A DNA stretch of 64,000 nt from Microcyclospora pomicola (GCA_002786065.1 NHNY01000001.1:1550001-1614000), one strand, 5' to 3'; positions 50,074 to 62,298 are shown, counted from the first letter of the stretch. A program made the numbers and translations. The notes: generated by a model not told the origin, from the letters alone.

Positions 50074-50927
50074 TGAGATTAGCCAGTACGATATCACTTG
50101 ACGTTCGGTTCCAAAGTCTTGAACATGCAGTCATTGAAACCAACATGATGAACGTCCCTCGACCTTCATGATCTGCTCAGGTAGATGCCCATGATGATCG
50201 GACTTGTGTCAAAGTCGGATTTAGAGCACCCGAACTCCTATGAGGTGCAGATGCAAACATATTCTTCAGCCTACATGTACACCGCGTGTGCCAGCGAATA
50301 TCGCACACCTCTGACGGTCTGGAATCAAGCAGATGTGTGCTTTCGCTCGTCAGATATGGAACTTATGGTAAGGTAGGCAAGGATTGATAGTTCGACCAGC
50401 AAAAGAACCGTTTGAAGGCCTCAGCGCACTTCCGATTGATCATTAAGGTAAGGTAGATACTTTACAAACCGTGCATCCCGAGGCAGCCACTGCCAGCACT
50501 CGTATGCTGTCGACGACGCCATGCAGCCGCTCAATTCTATGATGAATTTGGTAGATGCTCGCATTCTTGCGGTCGTCTGTGGTGTTCACCATGTCCCTCA
50601 TGTAAGTTCTGGTCACACAATCACTCGCGAAAGCGGGTACACTAAAAGAGGCTTCTTGAGCTCCGTCTATACTTGAGCCAACATAGTAGATTGATGGCAT
50701 CACATGCAAATGTCTATGAACGGCGCGTTATGATACTTGGCGACACTCCGCGGCGGATGGAAAACGTCAGCGTTGATACGTGGGTCCCTGGTTTTCGATA
50801 TGTACCTCAACGACCCAACATCGTAGCATAGGCGGCGGCTTCCTTCGTTGCTAAACAACATGAGTCCGCCTCCCAACATCACTGCACTTCTGCCAGCGAG
50901 TAGGGCTATGCGCGTGTGCGCCTCAGC
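50074..50927. other. Divergent promoter region between SDR and dolichol kinase genes
   Basis: No gene supported; frames of 60-115 codons on both strands are chance-like. Two copies of AAGGTAAGGTAGxxA-like sequence (about 50368 and 50447) are noted without an explanation. Confidence 0.45.
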
Positions 50928-53690
50928 ATGTCGAGTACCTTGAATCCGTTCAACACCGCGGATAAGGGCAAGAGCGAGGCCACGAATTTTCGAGATGCCA
51001 TAGACAACCTGCGAGAACTCAACAGGACCCCACGGCCGTATTTTCATGAGGGTGTGGAAGTACTACAGGATGGTCATGAAGACAAAGAGAAGCACGATAC
51101 TGTCGGACGGCTTTTGGACGAAGCAAAAGGCGGAGCAGCAGAACATGATCGATGGCGCAAGGTACGCCAAGCAGTATCGACAACTGGCAGCGAGAGTGGC
51201 ACAGAGGCGGACGATGAAAGGTCTGGCTTCGTGAAAGCACTGCCACCGGCCACTTTACGCCCTAGGAAAGGCCTAAAGACTGGAGAGAAGAATGAAGATA
51301 CACTTCTCACACCATCCCAGCTTGAAGATGAAGGCCGCAAGTTCCAGCAGGACTATTTTGGAAGAGCACAGGATGAAGACATCTCAGCGGAGCTCAAAGC
51401 AGAGCATGAAAAGTTTCAGAGAAGACGTCTGGCGGAGCTCGGTAGACGAAGCTCCGAGGTAGCATTCATGGGTATCATGATCGTGTGCGTGCTATGCGGT
51501 CAAGGTGTTGCATATCGAGCGTGGGAACAGAAGTGGGAGCTTCTCTGCCATGTGCTCACGATCATGACTCTCATCCTGGCATATCCTTTCAAGCTATCTA
51601 TCATCGACACACGAGCTTTGCATACCAAGCTATGGCAGCGATTCCGAGTCCCGGCCTCTTTCGACCCAGCAACGGTTTTGTATCCGCCGCTATTTCCTGT
51701 ACTCGTCGCCTTGTCTGTGAGCGCGATAGAACCTGCAGTGATTCTGCCCAACATCATATTAGGACTGTCCTCACTACCCCAGAGGCTGTTTCCTCGCTCT
51801 AGCCGCCTTGGTGGATTGAACACTCTTCACTGGTTGGTCTCGATCATACCGTTGTTTGCTCCAGGGCTTGTCATTAGGGGGTACACGAGTCGCGCTACGA
51901 GCACGACTCCTCTCTCCCCAGAGATGCTCGTCACTCTCTACCCTCTGCACCACACCCTGCTTCAGCCACTACAGTACCTCACACGAACAAGCCTACTCAT
52001 TTCGGAACTACATCTTCTGTCAGCGGCATTGATCAATTTGCTACTTCTTGTGAGATCGCCCCAGATGATTATCCTCAAAGCTTGCCTATGGATCGGTGGT
52101 GCCACTTTGTTTGTGTTCTGCGGACCGGTGCTGAACTGGAATGTCACGTTAGCCAGGGTGCCGAAATGGAAGTTGCGGAAACCCGGGCATTCGAGTGAAG
52201 AGCGCAAGTCTCTTGTCGACGCTGTTTATGAACTGATAAACTTGCAACGTGCAGCGTCCACGTTCGCCTCGGTCGACGATCTGGAAAGTGATGCTGATGA
52301 GGACGAGCCGCAGACTTCGATCAAGGAGAAGGGTCTCAACGGACTAGCACGTGTTGCGACATTTTCTGGTATAGTGGGGACCAACTACACTGCCCCAAAC
52401 CCAGAAGCACTCGAGAGACGTGTCGATGGCTTTGCGAAAGACTTTCCACTACACCAGAAGAGGCCTCGCCGGAACACTGCACCAGACACCAAGACAGACA
52501 ACAGCTTGCAACGACAAACAAGTAGCCGCCGCACTGGCAAGACGTCACGCCTTCTCTGGTATTTGCAACTTTCGCCAGAGCAGGCAACACGACGGAAGTG
52601 GATTTATGCTTGCTATGTATACGCTGTTGTTGTGGTAGTTGTGCTTGGCCCCGTCCGGCGGTATGTCTCAAGCAAAGCATTGGGGGGCCAAGAACCGATA
52701 CTCTGGGCGCTCAACTATATGCTTGGTCAGCTGCCGTTTGTGACACCATCTCTAGCTTATCTGGGCTTGCAAGACTGGGTCTCCATAGCAGCTCCGGAAA
52801 CGTGGCAAACCGTCACCATAAGTTTGCCAATGCACTTCGACTCGCTTCGTCTGATGGTCGGTTCTGCCAACATGCGTTTGCTGATCATTGCCTACTGGAT
52901 CGCCGTCCTTCTGGCTGGCTTGCTGTCCGTCTTCAGCCTGACGGCGTTTGTCGAAGTCGACACTCGACGGAAAATCTTTCACGGCACCATGGTCGCCATG
53001 TTGCTTCCATCTATCTTCTTCGATCCATGCAGTTGCGCTCTCGCGCTTGGCCTGGGCTTGACGGTCTTCCTGCTTCTCGAGGTCATCCGAGCTGGTCAGG
53101 TGCCGCCTCTCGGCAACGCGATCGGACGATTTGTCGCGCCTTATGTGGATGGCAGAGATCTTCGTGGGCCGGTAGTGGTCAGCCACATCTTTCTCCTGAT
53201 CGGATGTGCAGTGCCGTTGTGGTTCTCACTTGCGTCTATACCGCGCGCTGGTGAGCCGCCGTTGGTCGGGTGGGAGCTGCTCGACAACCAGCGCGAAGTG
53301 GCCATGGTGTCTGGCGTGATTTGTGTAGGCATGGGCGACGCTGCGGCGAGTTTGATCGGTCGTCGCTATGGCCGGCACAAATGGGCTTGGGTTGGTGGCA
53401 AAAGCTTAGAAGGGAGCGCCGCCTTCGCCATTGCGGTCACGGCGGGACTGCTCGCCACAAAGGGGTGGCAAGCATTTGGTGGTTGGAATGACACTGCACC
53501 GATTGCTACCAATCGATACATGGGTTCGCAGGGTATCGTGCCGTGTCTGACGGCCTGGGTCATCACTCTCCTCAAAGCGGGCGTCTGCGCGTGCGGAGCG
53601 AGTTTCATGGAGGCTGTGCTGACGGGCGCGAATGACAATGTGGTAGTGCCTGTTGCGTTGTGGTTGCTTGTGAAGGGGCTACGCGTCTGA
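50928..53690 (+). CDS. sec59: Dolichol kinase
   Basis: 920 residues from the ATG at 50928 (an ATG at 50916 adds MRLS). The N-terminal 185 residues are polar and cytosolic. At least 12 hydrophobic helices follow, e.g. SEVAFMGIMIVCVLCGQGVA and LISELHLLSAALINLLLLV, broken by a loop of about 130 polar residues (about 430-560). The C-terminal CTP-dependent kinase part has VDTRRKIFHGTMVAMLLPSI, the CTP-binding VGMGDAAASLIGRRYGRHKW and GGKSLEGSAAFAIAV, as in Sec59/DOLK. The enzyme phosphorylates dolichol at the ER, making the lipid carrier for N-glycans, O-mannose and GPI anchors. Fungal homologs are longer than the 519-residue yeast protein because of the N-terminal part and inner loop. Single exon. 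Confidence 0.93.
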   Translation: MSSTLNPFNTADKGKSEATNFRDAIDNLRELNRTPRPYFHEGVEVLQDGHEDKEKHDTVGRLLDEAKGGAAEHDRWRKVRQAVSTTGSESGTEADDERSGFVKALPPATLRPRKGLKTGEKNEDTLLTPSQLEDEGRKFQQDYFGRAQDEDISAELKAEHEKFQRRRLAELGRRSSEVAFMGIMIVCVLCGQGVAYRAWEQKWELLCHVLTIMTLILAYPFKLSIIDTRALHTKLWQRFRVPASFDPATVLYPPLFPVLVALSVSAIEPAVILPNIILGLSSLPQRLFPRSSRLGGLNTLHWLVSIIPLFAPGLVIRGYTSRATSTTPLSPEMLVTLYPLHHTLLQPLQYLTRTSLLISELHLLSAALINLLLLVRSPQMIILKACLWIGGATLFVFCGPVLNWNVTLARVPKWKLRKPGHSSEERKSLVDAVYELINLQRAASTFASVDDLESDADEDEPQTSIKEKGLNGLARVATFSGIVGTNYTAPNPEALERRVDGFAKDFPLHQKRPRRNTAPDTKTDNSLQRQTSSRRTGKTSRLLWYLQLSPEQATRRKWIYACYVYAVVVVVVLGPVRRYVSSKALGGQEPILWALNYMLGQLPFVTPSLAYLGLQDWVSIAAPETWQTVTISLPMHFDSLRLMVGSANMRLLIIAYWIAVLLAGLLSVFSLTAFVEVDTRRKIFHGTMVAMLLPSIFFDPCSCALALGLGLTVFLLLEVIRAGQVPPLGNAIGRFVAPYVDGRDLRGPVVVSHIFLLIGCAVPLWFSLASIPRAGEPPLVGWELLDNQREVAMVSGVICVGMGDAAASLIGRRYGRHKWAWVGGKSLEGSAAFAIAVTAGLLATKGWQAFGGWNDTAPIATNRYMGSQGIVPCLTAWVITLLKAGVCACGASFMEAVLTGANDNVVVPVALWLLVKGLRV

Positions 53691-55350
53691 GACCGAGCTA
53701 TGCCGGCAGTGTATACTGGACATATACATAGCTGTTCCGTACACTTGAGACAGCCATACCACTTTGTTAGTCTCGTGAGCGCAGCATCGACGCCCTTGTA
53801 GCCATCTTCACGATGCACCGCATTTGTTGATGCCGTCATGGGTCTCTACCTCCTCTCCGATATATGTATGTACTGATAGCCAGGCACCACGTGCTCCACC
53901 AGACCCTGGATCATCCCTCTACTGCACCTTACTCTCGCATGCAAAGCAGATCGGTTCTCTTGGACCCTTGCGACCACCACTCCGGCACCGTTCGCATCTC
54001 GTCAGGGCCAGCTTATCTTGTGAGCAGGGAACACTCGACAGTCAGTGGGATGCCGTTCACTGTGGCCGGATAGTTGCTTGAGGGGCCCAACGAGTAGCAT
54101 GCAGATTAGCATGTTTGCTGCCTCGTCTCCTCTCCCTCAACAACAACAGCAACATTGGCGGCGTTGAATGGATCGCTTATCTTGGATATAGGCAGCTTCC
54201 GGAATGACTACATGTGGTGCGCTGATAGTGTCGTCCCGGCGGCTGTGCGTACACATGTCTCTGTTCCAGCCTACAGGAGACACGAAGCTAGATTCCTTGC
54301 CGGACCATGACAATTCTCCGATCGTCGGCATCCTGTGGTGGAAGATGGCTGGGCAAACATGGTGAGTGCCTGGGGTGTCTATGCGACCGGGTGATGTATA
54401 CACAGCCGGCTGGTGGCTTTGGCTTGGTGACACCTGCGGTCAGGTATCCAAGGCGACAATCGAGTCCGACACGCCGCTGACTGACGCGACTGCGTGACAG
54501 CCTCACGTCGCAACATCACGCCTCTATCTGTGGCGAGGCATTGAATCTGGGGAGCTGTGGATGGGGAGTGTTGTGATAGACGATCTTTCACATATCTTGA
54601 GTATGCGCGTCATGTTGATTGCAGAGTCACCACCAAGCAATGGACTGTGGTGATGACGCTGGACGGTCTCTAGGCTGTAGAGGAGCTGCCCTGGCCTTAT
54701 CAGGGATCGACGGCGGGCATGTGATTGGCTGTCGATCGACGTCGTGCTCTAGTGCTCTACCTTAGTCTTCCACATGCACCTCGACCTCCACCCCAGTCAC
54801 CGAGCTCTCGACAACATCCTAAGGTTCAACACCACCACCACCAACCTCGTCGACCACCTCCGCCTCACCCTCTCTCTACCCTCTCCGCCCCGCCGTCTTG
54901 TCTGCTGCCATCGCCGCCACTGCTGCCATCTGCTTCCGCCGCATCCATCACCTTTCACCGTATTGCTTTCTAATCAGTCAGGCCGCTTCCAGATCCACCA
55001 CGGTCATTCCCCGACGCTCACACACCTTTCATCCGTGACTCGAGGCTAGCTCCCAGTCACTCGTCTCTGCACCCTCAGATCCGTTTCAGACCGCTGGCGG
55101 GAACCGCATCATTGTCAGGTCAGCCGATCTCGGAGCCTTGATTCACACAGCCCTCGCTCGCTTTTACCGATCACCGTTCGACCGCTCTCAATCCCATACC
55201 TGGTAAACTGCACCTTCCTTGTCTCTGACCACCACCATACCGCTCCCACCTATGAAGCCCGAAGCCGTGCTGGTATCCAGGACCGACACCTAGGGGCGTC
55301 ACGGCGGAGGAAGAACCGCTCAGCTCAATCTACACCCGCCCACCACAATC
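53691..55350. other. Spacer and probable long leader of ATG1
   Basis: 1.66 kb without a gene. From about 54760 to 55350 the forward strand is strongly C/T-rich with ACCACC and CAACAACAG microsatellite-like runs, as expected for a long ATG1 leader. The part 53691-54750 holds the dolichol kinase 3' end and unassigned sequence. Confidence 0.5.
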
Positions 55351-58300
55351 ATGGCGGCGCCCAGGGCCCCGGCCGGTGCTACGACTCGACGGTCAGACAA
55401 TGGGAGACAGAGTCAAGAGCCCGACGACATCATCGGCGAGTTCAGGAGAGGCAAGGAGATTGGTAAAGGTAGCTTTGCTACGGTTTACCTGGCCCAGCAT
55501 CGAGTATGTACCATACCTGTTGACCGTGTGCAATGGTCGCTGTCTGCCGGTGAACCGGTGGCGATACTGATGATTGGGTGCAAGTACTGACATGATTCTC
55601 AGAAGAAGAAATCGTTGGCTGCGGTCAAGGTCGTCCACCAAGCCAAGCTCTCCTCGAAGCTCAAGGCCAACCTCGAGATGGAAATCAGCATCATGAAGGA
55701 CATCCAACACCCGCACATCGTCGCTTTGTTCTCTTGCATCGAGACTCCTAGCTACTTCTACCTGGTCATGGAATACTGTCAATTGTCAGATCTGGCAGCG
55801 TTCATGAAGAAGCGGGAGACTTTGGCCAAGCTCCCAGAGACTGCAGACATATTCAGACGTTACCCGAACCAACCCACTGGCGGATTGAACGAAGTAGTGG
55901 TCCGTCATTTCCTCCAGCAGATCGTTAGCGCCCTCAAGTACCTCCGCGAGCGCAACTTGATCCACCGCGACATCAAGCCCCAGAATCTGCTGCTCAACCC
56001 ACCCCCATCTTTCATGGCTCGACAACGTGCGGAGGACGTGCCGCTTGCTGCGAGTGAAGTTTCTTTGATGTCCAATGCTGGTCTCCAATCCCTGCCGATG
56101 CTCAAGATTGCAGACTTTGGGTTTGCTCGTCACCTGCCATCGACTGCGCTTGCAGAGACGCTCTGTGGATCCCCGTTGTACATGGCACCAGAGATCTTGA
56201 GGTACGAGAAGTACGACGCCAGAGCAGATTTGTGGTCGACGGGTACTGTTCTTTTCGAGATGATCGTGGGTAAGCCCCCGTTCCGCGCACAGAATCATGT
56301 CGAGCTGCTGCGCAAGATCGAAAAGGCCAACGATGCGATCGCCTTTGATGCTAGCAAATATACTGTGAGCCGTGGAATGAAAGACTTGATTCGGAAGATG
56401 CTCAAGAAAAGTCCGTTGGATCGCATCTCATACGAACAGCTCTTCGCCGACCCTGTCATCAGCGGTGACATTCCTGGTCTTACTCCTGGAGACATGGCAG
56501 AGTCTTCCAGAATGTCGCAAAGCAGTCACGTGTCAGAGATCAGCCGACGAGTGGCTGCGCAAGCATCGAAGTCTACGTCTGGATCGTCCACCCAGGAACA
56601 GCCGAGAAGGTCTCAAGACGAAGTGTCTCGTCCCGCAGTGAGGCAATCTTCAGACCCCAACTTCCAGCAGAGGAGCGATGAAAACCTCGTTCGGCGCAAG
56701 TCTTCTTCCGCTGAGTCCAAACGTGCAGAAGGCCAAGACATCAAGAGACAGAACAGCCAGCAGCAGCGTAGGCCAAGTATCGTTGCACACGCTACGGCAC
56801 CAGGTCGGCAAGAACTTTACTCACAGCCGACGAGCAATGCTGGAACGAGCAATCCGCCAATGCAACGTCGTCCCAGTCGGTCATCACCTCTGGCTGGGCC
56901 GCCTATGGTCCGCGAGCAGTCTATGGTCGATCCTTCGAGTTCGAAAGACACCTCAGTGGCCCGGGATACCCGTGGAAAGACTGGACAGGACATTTTCTCT
57001 GAGAAAGATTACGTGGTCATTGAGAAGCGCGTTGTGGAGGTGAACGCCTTCGCAGACGAGCTTGAGGCCCATGGTCATAGGCCCGCCGCGGGCGATCGTC
57101 GAGCTACGACTCAAGGGGCGCCAACCTCAACGACCGGAGCGCAGCCTGCTAGTCCGTCCCGTGGAATGCAGATGATGTCGGGAAGGCCAGTACCCAATCG
57201 TACTCGTGTAGGGTCGTTCGACACGCAGTACTACCCGAATCCGAGGAAAATGTTGACGAATGTGTTGGGCGCTGCGAATCGACGCATCTTTGGCTCGTCC
57301 CCTCCATTTGGCAGCAAAGGCGTGTCTCCTCCACGCGGATACAGCGCATTCCCTATCTACCCAGCCCCTCACTCAGTCTTACCCATCGACGATGGTAGTG
57401 ATAACAAAACGCCCGTTAGTGAGGACAGCAGAATCGTACAGACCATCGAGGAGGCCGCGCATCGCAGTGATGTGATCTTCGGCTTCGCTGAAGTGAAGTA
57501 CAAGCAACTCGTACCAGCGCCCCCTTCTGCTCAAGACGCACTCGGTATACAGCAGATTGGTGCCATGGGATCGAACTCTGGTGACGAGGAGACCGACAAG
57601 GACATGACCACCATCGCCATTGTTGCAGTCGCAGAGGAGGCGCTCGTCTTGTATGTCAAGGCTCTGGCAATTCTGGCGAAGACGATAGATCTTGCAGGAT
57701 CCTGGTGGAACAAACAGAATCGCGGCGAGGCTAGTCCGACCGACAGGACTTCCAACACGAACGAAGTTACAAAGAGGATGAATGGCGTCGTGCAGTGGTC
57801 GCGTGGGCGGTTCAATGACTGTCTTATGAAGTCCGAAGTGGTATCGCACAAGCTCCAGGCTGCTCAACGTCAGCTGCCTCCAGACCACCCAGGACACCCG
57901 AACAATCATGCTGCCGCATCGTCGAGCGCGAATGGGACTGTTGCCACCTCCGCAGAGCAGATACAGATCACAAGCGGTATTACGGCGGAGAGGCTGATGT
58001 TTGATCGTGCGGTCGATATGAGTCGCGATGCGGCGGTTAATGAGCTCGTTGGGGAGAGACTTGGCGACTGCGAGATGGGCTACGCTACAGCGATAATGTT
58101 GCTGGAGGCTGTTCTCGAAGGTGACGACGATCCACTGATGCGTAGACCAAGTGCCAGAAAGGACAAGTCTGGGGATGAGCTGGTCTCGGGACTCGAGACG
58201 GAGGACCGGCAGACGGTTATCAAGAGTAAGACTGCAACGTCCTATCGAATCCACATAAGCTAACAGCATTCTTCAGTCATCGATGGAGCGAAGACTCGCC

Positions 58301-58440
58301 TACACGCTCTTCACAAGAAGATCAACGCTAGTCATCGTGCCTCTCGACGTACCTCTGTCGGTGGTAACATCACCCCTCGACCAACGAACGCCTCATCTCC
58401 TTCGGCCACACCATACATGTCCAACACGCCACCGAGGTAG
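55351..58440 (+). CDS. atg1: Autophagy-initiating Ser/Thr kinase ATG1
   Basis: Three exons, 55351-55503, 55603-58225 and 58277-58440, introns 99 nt (GTATGT...TCAG) and 51 nt (GTAAGA, branch GCTAAC, CAG); 979 residues. The kinase domain (about 30-345) has GKGSFATVYLA in exon 1, AAVKV (Lys), HRDIKPQN (His172-Asp174), DFG (Asp222) and CGSPLYMAPEI. LADLWSTG-type features of ATG1/ULK kinases follow. Residues 350-640 are Ser/Gln/Pro-rich, disordered, and should hold the Atg8- and Atg13-contact region. The C-terminal tandem MIT domain (about 640-950) binds Atg13. If intron 3 is not removed, the end becomes KTATSYRIHIS; splicing instead adds IDGAKTRLHALHKKI, which matches the family end. ATG1 phosphorylates Atg13, Atg9 and others when TORC1 is off. 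Confidence 0.95.
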
Positions 58441-60310
58441 AGATTTTCCGCATCGGGAGGTCGTCAAGAACATTTCTCAAACATGCGCGCTCAATATGGT
58501 CACTGGAGAACCTTCCTGCACTGGATCTTGCAATCGATCCACGATACACACACAACTCCGACAACAACAGACGACTCTCCTACCGCGTTTAAGTGTACTG
58601 GGTGGTTTCTGACTTTTCACCAACCGACGAGCTTGCGCGCACCACCTGCGACTACGAAGCAACAGCGAAACCCTGCAATTTTGAGCGATGTCTTTTTTAG
58701 TTTTTGGGTTCTTCCTCGATTTCGCACTGGCGTGATGGTGTTACAAAGAAGCGACATTCCGGCACAAACATCGGCACATTCTGCCCGTCCAACACAAGGA
58801 TCATGCGACACGCTTTACGACGACACAACGATGTGATCACGGCTCTTTCCCCTGGCAATGGTATGCCTTTCTGGAGTATGTTCCTGAGAAGTCTGCTGGG
58901 CATGGCGACAAGGATCCGGGAGCATCACGACCACACATTCAAGGCGTTATTGTTGTTTTTCTGCTTCCCTACTTGTATCTCCAGTGAGTAGATCACTGGG
59001 AGATCTATGTGCTTGTGCTTTTATACATGGGTGGCGACGGGTTCTTACGGTTGGGCACAAAGGGGGTTTAACTGTGATTGCACACCGGCGTTCTGTTCTT
59101 GAAGATTCTCGAGGAGGAATGGAGTCTCTGGTAGTGTTCCGCTGCTGTTGATGGCGCTCAGACACGTCCTTCTCGGACAATGGCTGACCGCGAGGACACG
59201 CACTGCTCGTCACTGTCCCTTCTCCGTTGCTCTCCTACATATGAAGTCTGGAGCAAATAGCGAACCGTAGCCCGTCCATGTATGTTATCCTGCCGCCGTG
59301 CAGACAAAGATTGTTTCGAAGACTTGCATCTATCAGTCACGCACCTTTTTCTCTTGACGTATAATCTCGCAGAATCGAGCAGCTCGAGTGTCGACAACGA
59401 TACTGGTCGCGTGATTGACCTCCTCAGCCATACTGTGAACATGTGGAGACATGGGGTTTGATCTGTTTATGCTTCTTCCAAGCCACATCCAGCATGGAAG
59501 CTAATGGCAGTCCGTATCGCTCGTAGTCGCGTCGAACTGCCCTATCGGACCCGACGTTCGAGCTCCGACTCGACTCGAGACAGATCTCGCTCTTCTGCTC
59601 TGTCCTACTATCCACCACGTTGACTTAGATGCTCAAGTACTTTACCTATCGCGAATCTACTGCATGACCTAGTATTGTTCATGTTCAATAGTATTTAGTA
59701 TACATGAACGCGTTTGAGTGTGTTGAATCAAAAAGTCGCTCGTGCTATATTCTATCGAATAGTTGGGGCCAACGTCATAGTGGTTGAGGTCCAGGTCCTT
59801 CCTGCAGCACGCACCGGTTCAAACACCGACGCTGCTAGTCTGCGTTGATAGACACGAAGTACACGACACAAAGTAGTTACACTGTTCTTCATCCTCAACT
59901 GCGACTTGCTTTGTTTCCAAGTCTGCTCACCCATCTTATTGCTGAGAGCTTCTTCGTCGCCCAACTCTAGCTGTTCAGATCGCCTTCTTTGCTACCTGTG
60001 CCCACCTTGATCACCCGACGGTCTTGAGAATTGAATGCTGGGATTGTTGGCACGGAAATTGCGACCATCAGTTCGACCTTGCGTTCTCAAAGAGGCTGAA
60101 AGAGCTGTGTTCTCGAGTGGTACAGGGTTGCAGTGCTTGCGGTCCAGTTTGGGTTACAGTGAACGATACAGGAGCTCAACATCGAGCAGAGAAAGAGGTC
60201 CTGCCTGGATACACCACACGCTTCACCAATCCTTAAGCTCTGCTACGGATTGCTCGAAGGAGCCCCACCACCCCTACGCCTCCGCCCTCGCAGCTTCGCA
60301 AATACGCACC
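58441..60310. other. Spacer between ATG1 and glycerol-3-phosphate dehydrogenase
   Basis: No gene supported. The first 400 bases are ATG1 3' UTR. From 60035 the frame of the next gene is already open and starts [20 protein letters not shown], discussed there. GGTTCAAACACC at 59816-59827 resembles a tRNA B box but no cloverleaf fits. Confidence 0.5.
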
Positions 60311-61761
60311 ATGGCCTCCTCAGCATCCTCGCCACGGAAGCATCGGGTCTGCATCGTCGGGTCGGGGAACTGGGGCACCACGATCGCGAAAGTGGTCGCG
60401 GAGAACACCAAAGCGAACCCAGACCTATTCGAGGAAGAGGTGCAGATGTGGGTGTTCGAAGAAGACTATCAGATCCCCGAGGATAGCAAGCATTACAAAT
60501 CACACTCCGAGCTCGGCGCAAAACCACAGAAGCTGACGAAGTTGATCAATACCTTGCACGAGAACGTCAAGTACCTACCGGACATCGCCCTCCCGCACAA
60601 TCTCGTGGCCAATGCGGATATTGTGGATTCGGTCAAGGGGGCGACGATCCTGGTCTTCAACCTCCCGCATCAGTTCATCGCCAAGGTGTGTGAGCAGCTG
60701 CAAGGCAAGATCGTGCCGTATGCCAGAGGCGTCAGCTGTATCAAGGGCGTGGCCGTGGACGATTCAGGCTGCGAGCTGTTCTCGGAGAGCATTGGACAGA
60801 AGCTGGGCATCTACTGCGGGGCGCTGAGCGGCGCGAACATCGCAACGGAGGTGGCATTGGAGAAATTCTCGGAGACGACAGTAGCATACGAAACACCAGC
60901 AATCGACTCAAGAGAATCGGCACTGGCCGGCTCCGCAAAGCCATCACCTACATACCTACCCAGCGCGCATGGCTCACAACCCAGCGAACAGAGCAAGTCA
61001 TCCGGACCCCAACTCCAAGCTATGCCCGCCGAGCTTCCGCCCCTTCACCACGCCAACATGCGCAAGCTCTTCCATCGACCGTACTTCCACGTGCGCATGG
61101 TGGACGATGTTGCGGGTGTCTCGCTCGGCGGTGCGCTCAAGAACATCGTGGCGCTATCCGCCGGCTTCGTCGACGGGCTCGGCTGGGGCGACAACGCCAA
61201 AGCGGCGGTGATGCGCGTCGGCATCCAAGAGTCGGTCAAGTTCGGCAAGTCCTTCTTCGCCGCCTCGCACGTGCGCACCAAGACGTTCACCGAGGAATCC
61301 TGCGGCGTCGCCGACCTGATCACGTCGTGCTCGGGCGGGCGCAACTTCCGCTGCGCCAAGATGAGCATCCAGGAGGGCAAGCCGATCGGCGAGATCGAGG
61401 AGCGCGAGCTCAACGGCCAGAAGCTGCAGGGCACCAGCACCGCCTACGAGGTCAACTCCTTCCTGCGCAAGCAAGGCCGCGAGCGCGATTTTCCCCTCTT
61501 CACCGCCGTCTACAACATCCTCGAGGGCAACAACCGGCCCGAGGAGATTCCGCAGCTGTTGCTGCTCGACCAGGAAAGTGAGTAATAAGCATTCCATCTT
61601 TATCCCGCTCATCGACGATTGGGGATGGTTGTTATGCCACTACAGAAAACTTAGCCTCCCGATATATGTAAATGTTCATGTCTTCCTTGCTGACCACATC
61701 TCGCGTCCCAACAGGTTCAAACCAAAGTCCAGACCAAAACGCGTCAAAAGCACGGCTTTGA
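60311..61761 (+). CDS. gpd1: NAD-dependent glycerol-3-phosphate dehydrogenase with spliced PTS1-like tail
   Basis: Two exons, 60311-61577 and 61715-61761, intron 137 nt (donor AAA|GTGAGT, branch TGCTGAC, acceptor CCAACAG); 437 residues. The NAD motif is GSGNWGT (Gly17-Thr23). [29 protein letters not shown] (catalytic Lys) and [12 protein letters not shown] are family blocks. A linker of about 45 Ser/Pro-rich residues before [16 protein letters not shown] is typical of filamentous fungi. The enzyme reduces dihydroxyacetone phosphate, feeding glycerol and lipid synthesis. Spliced, the protein ends NASKARL, a PTS1-like tail; with the intron kept it ends DQESE at a stop at 61583-61585. Upstream the frame is open to 60035 and could encode an Arg-rich, presequence-like start, but the ATG at 60311 fits the family. 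Confidence 0.93.
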
Positions 61762-62298
61762 GCAGATCGCATGCCTTCCGATCGTGCGGGTTGAAGCAGA
61801 GAAGAACGGGATAGACGACTTTACAACTTGCAGGCAACGGCGTTACGCATAGAAATGGGATTTGCCAATTTGCGGATGGGATAAGTGCAGCGAAGCCGCT
61901 TTGCGCTTGCCAGTGGAGATAGGTGTCACTGTTGCATCCGCCTCTCGTGTCTGATATATCTTGAACGCGACAGAGGAATGTTGCAGGGCAATACATCCTC
62001 GGGATGGAAGTGGCGCGGCCGAATATTGCCTGGGTCAGGCGAGGTCTATGCTCGCCAAGGTTGGGGCAAGAGGGCAAAGCGAGAATATGCCAAGAGGAAA
62101 GGGTGAGACAGGAAGACAAGTTGCGACAGTCAAGAACCACGTCCAGATTCTGCAGGCCTCGATTCATGCCCAGTCGGATGTGACATAGATAGGTTGACGA
62201 GGTTTACCTAATCTATTTATATTATCACGAAAACCAATAAACCAAACCTTTCACGATTTGCTCAAACCGGGTGGACAGAACACGTGAAGACACTCCGA
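61762..62298. other. Convergent spacer between glycerol-3-phosphate dehydrogenase and MFS gene
   Basis: Untranslated ends. A/T-rich sequence at 62205-62245 (including AATAAA at 62236-62241) separates the two genes. Nothing else seen. Confidence 0.5.

Noticed and set aside
19745-58440. IRE1, dolichol kinase, BXI1 and ATG1 as a functional ER-stress/autophagy cluster
   Set aside because: They are spread over 39 kb among unrelated genes with independent promoters; co-location is most likely chance.
59816-59827. GGTTCAAACACC with GTGGTTGAGG upstream, tRNA-like
   Set aside because: T-arm stem and acceptor stem do not pair; spacing is wrong.
61154-61612. 152-codon Leu/Ala-rich reverse frame
   Set aside because: Shadow of the glycerol-3-phosphate dehydrogenase exon.
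61714-61727. GGTTCAAACCAAAG resembling a tRNA B box
   Set aside because: No A box, anticodon arm or acceptor stem can be formed; it is the start of the last dehydrogenase exon.
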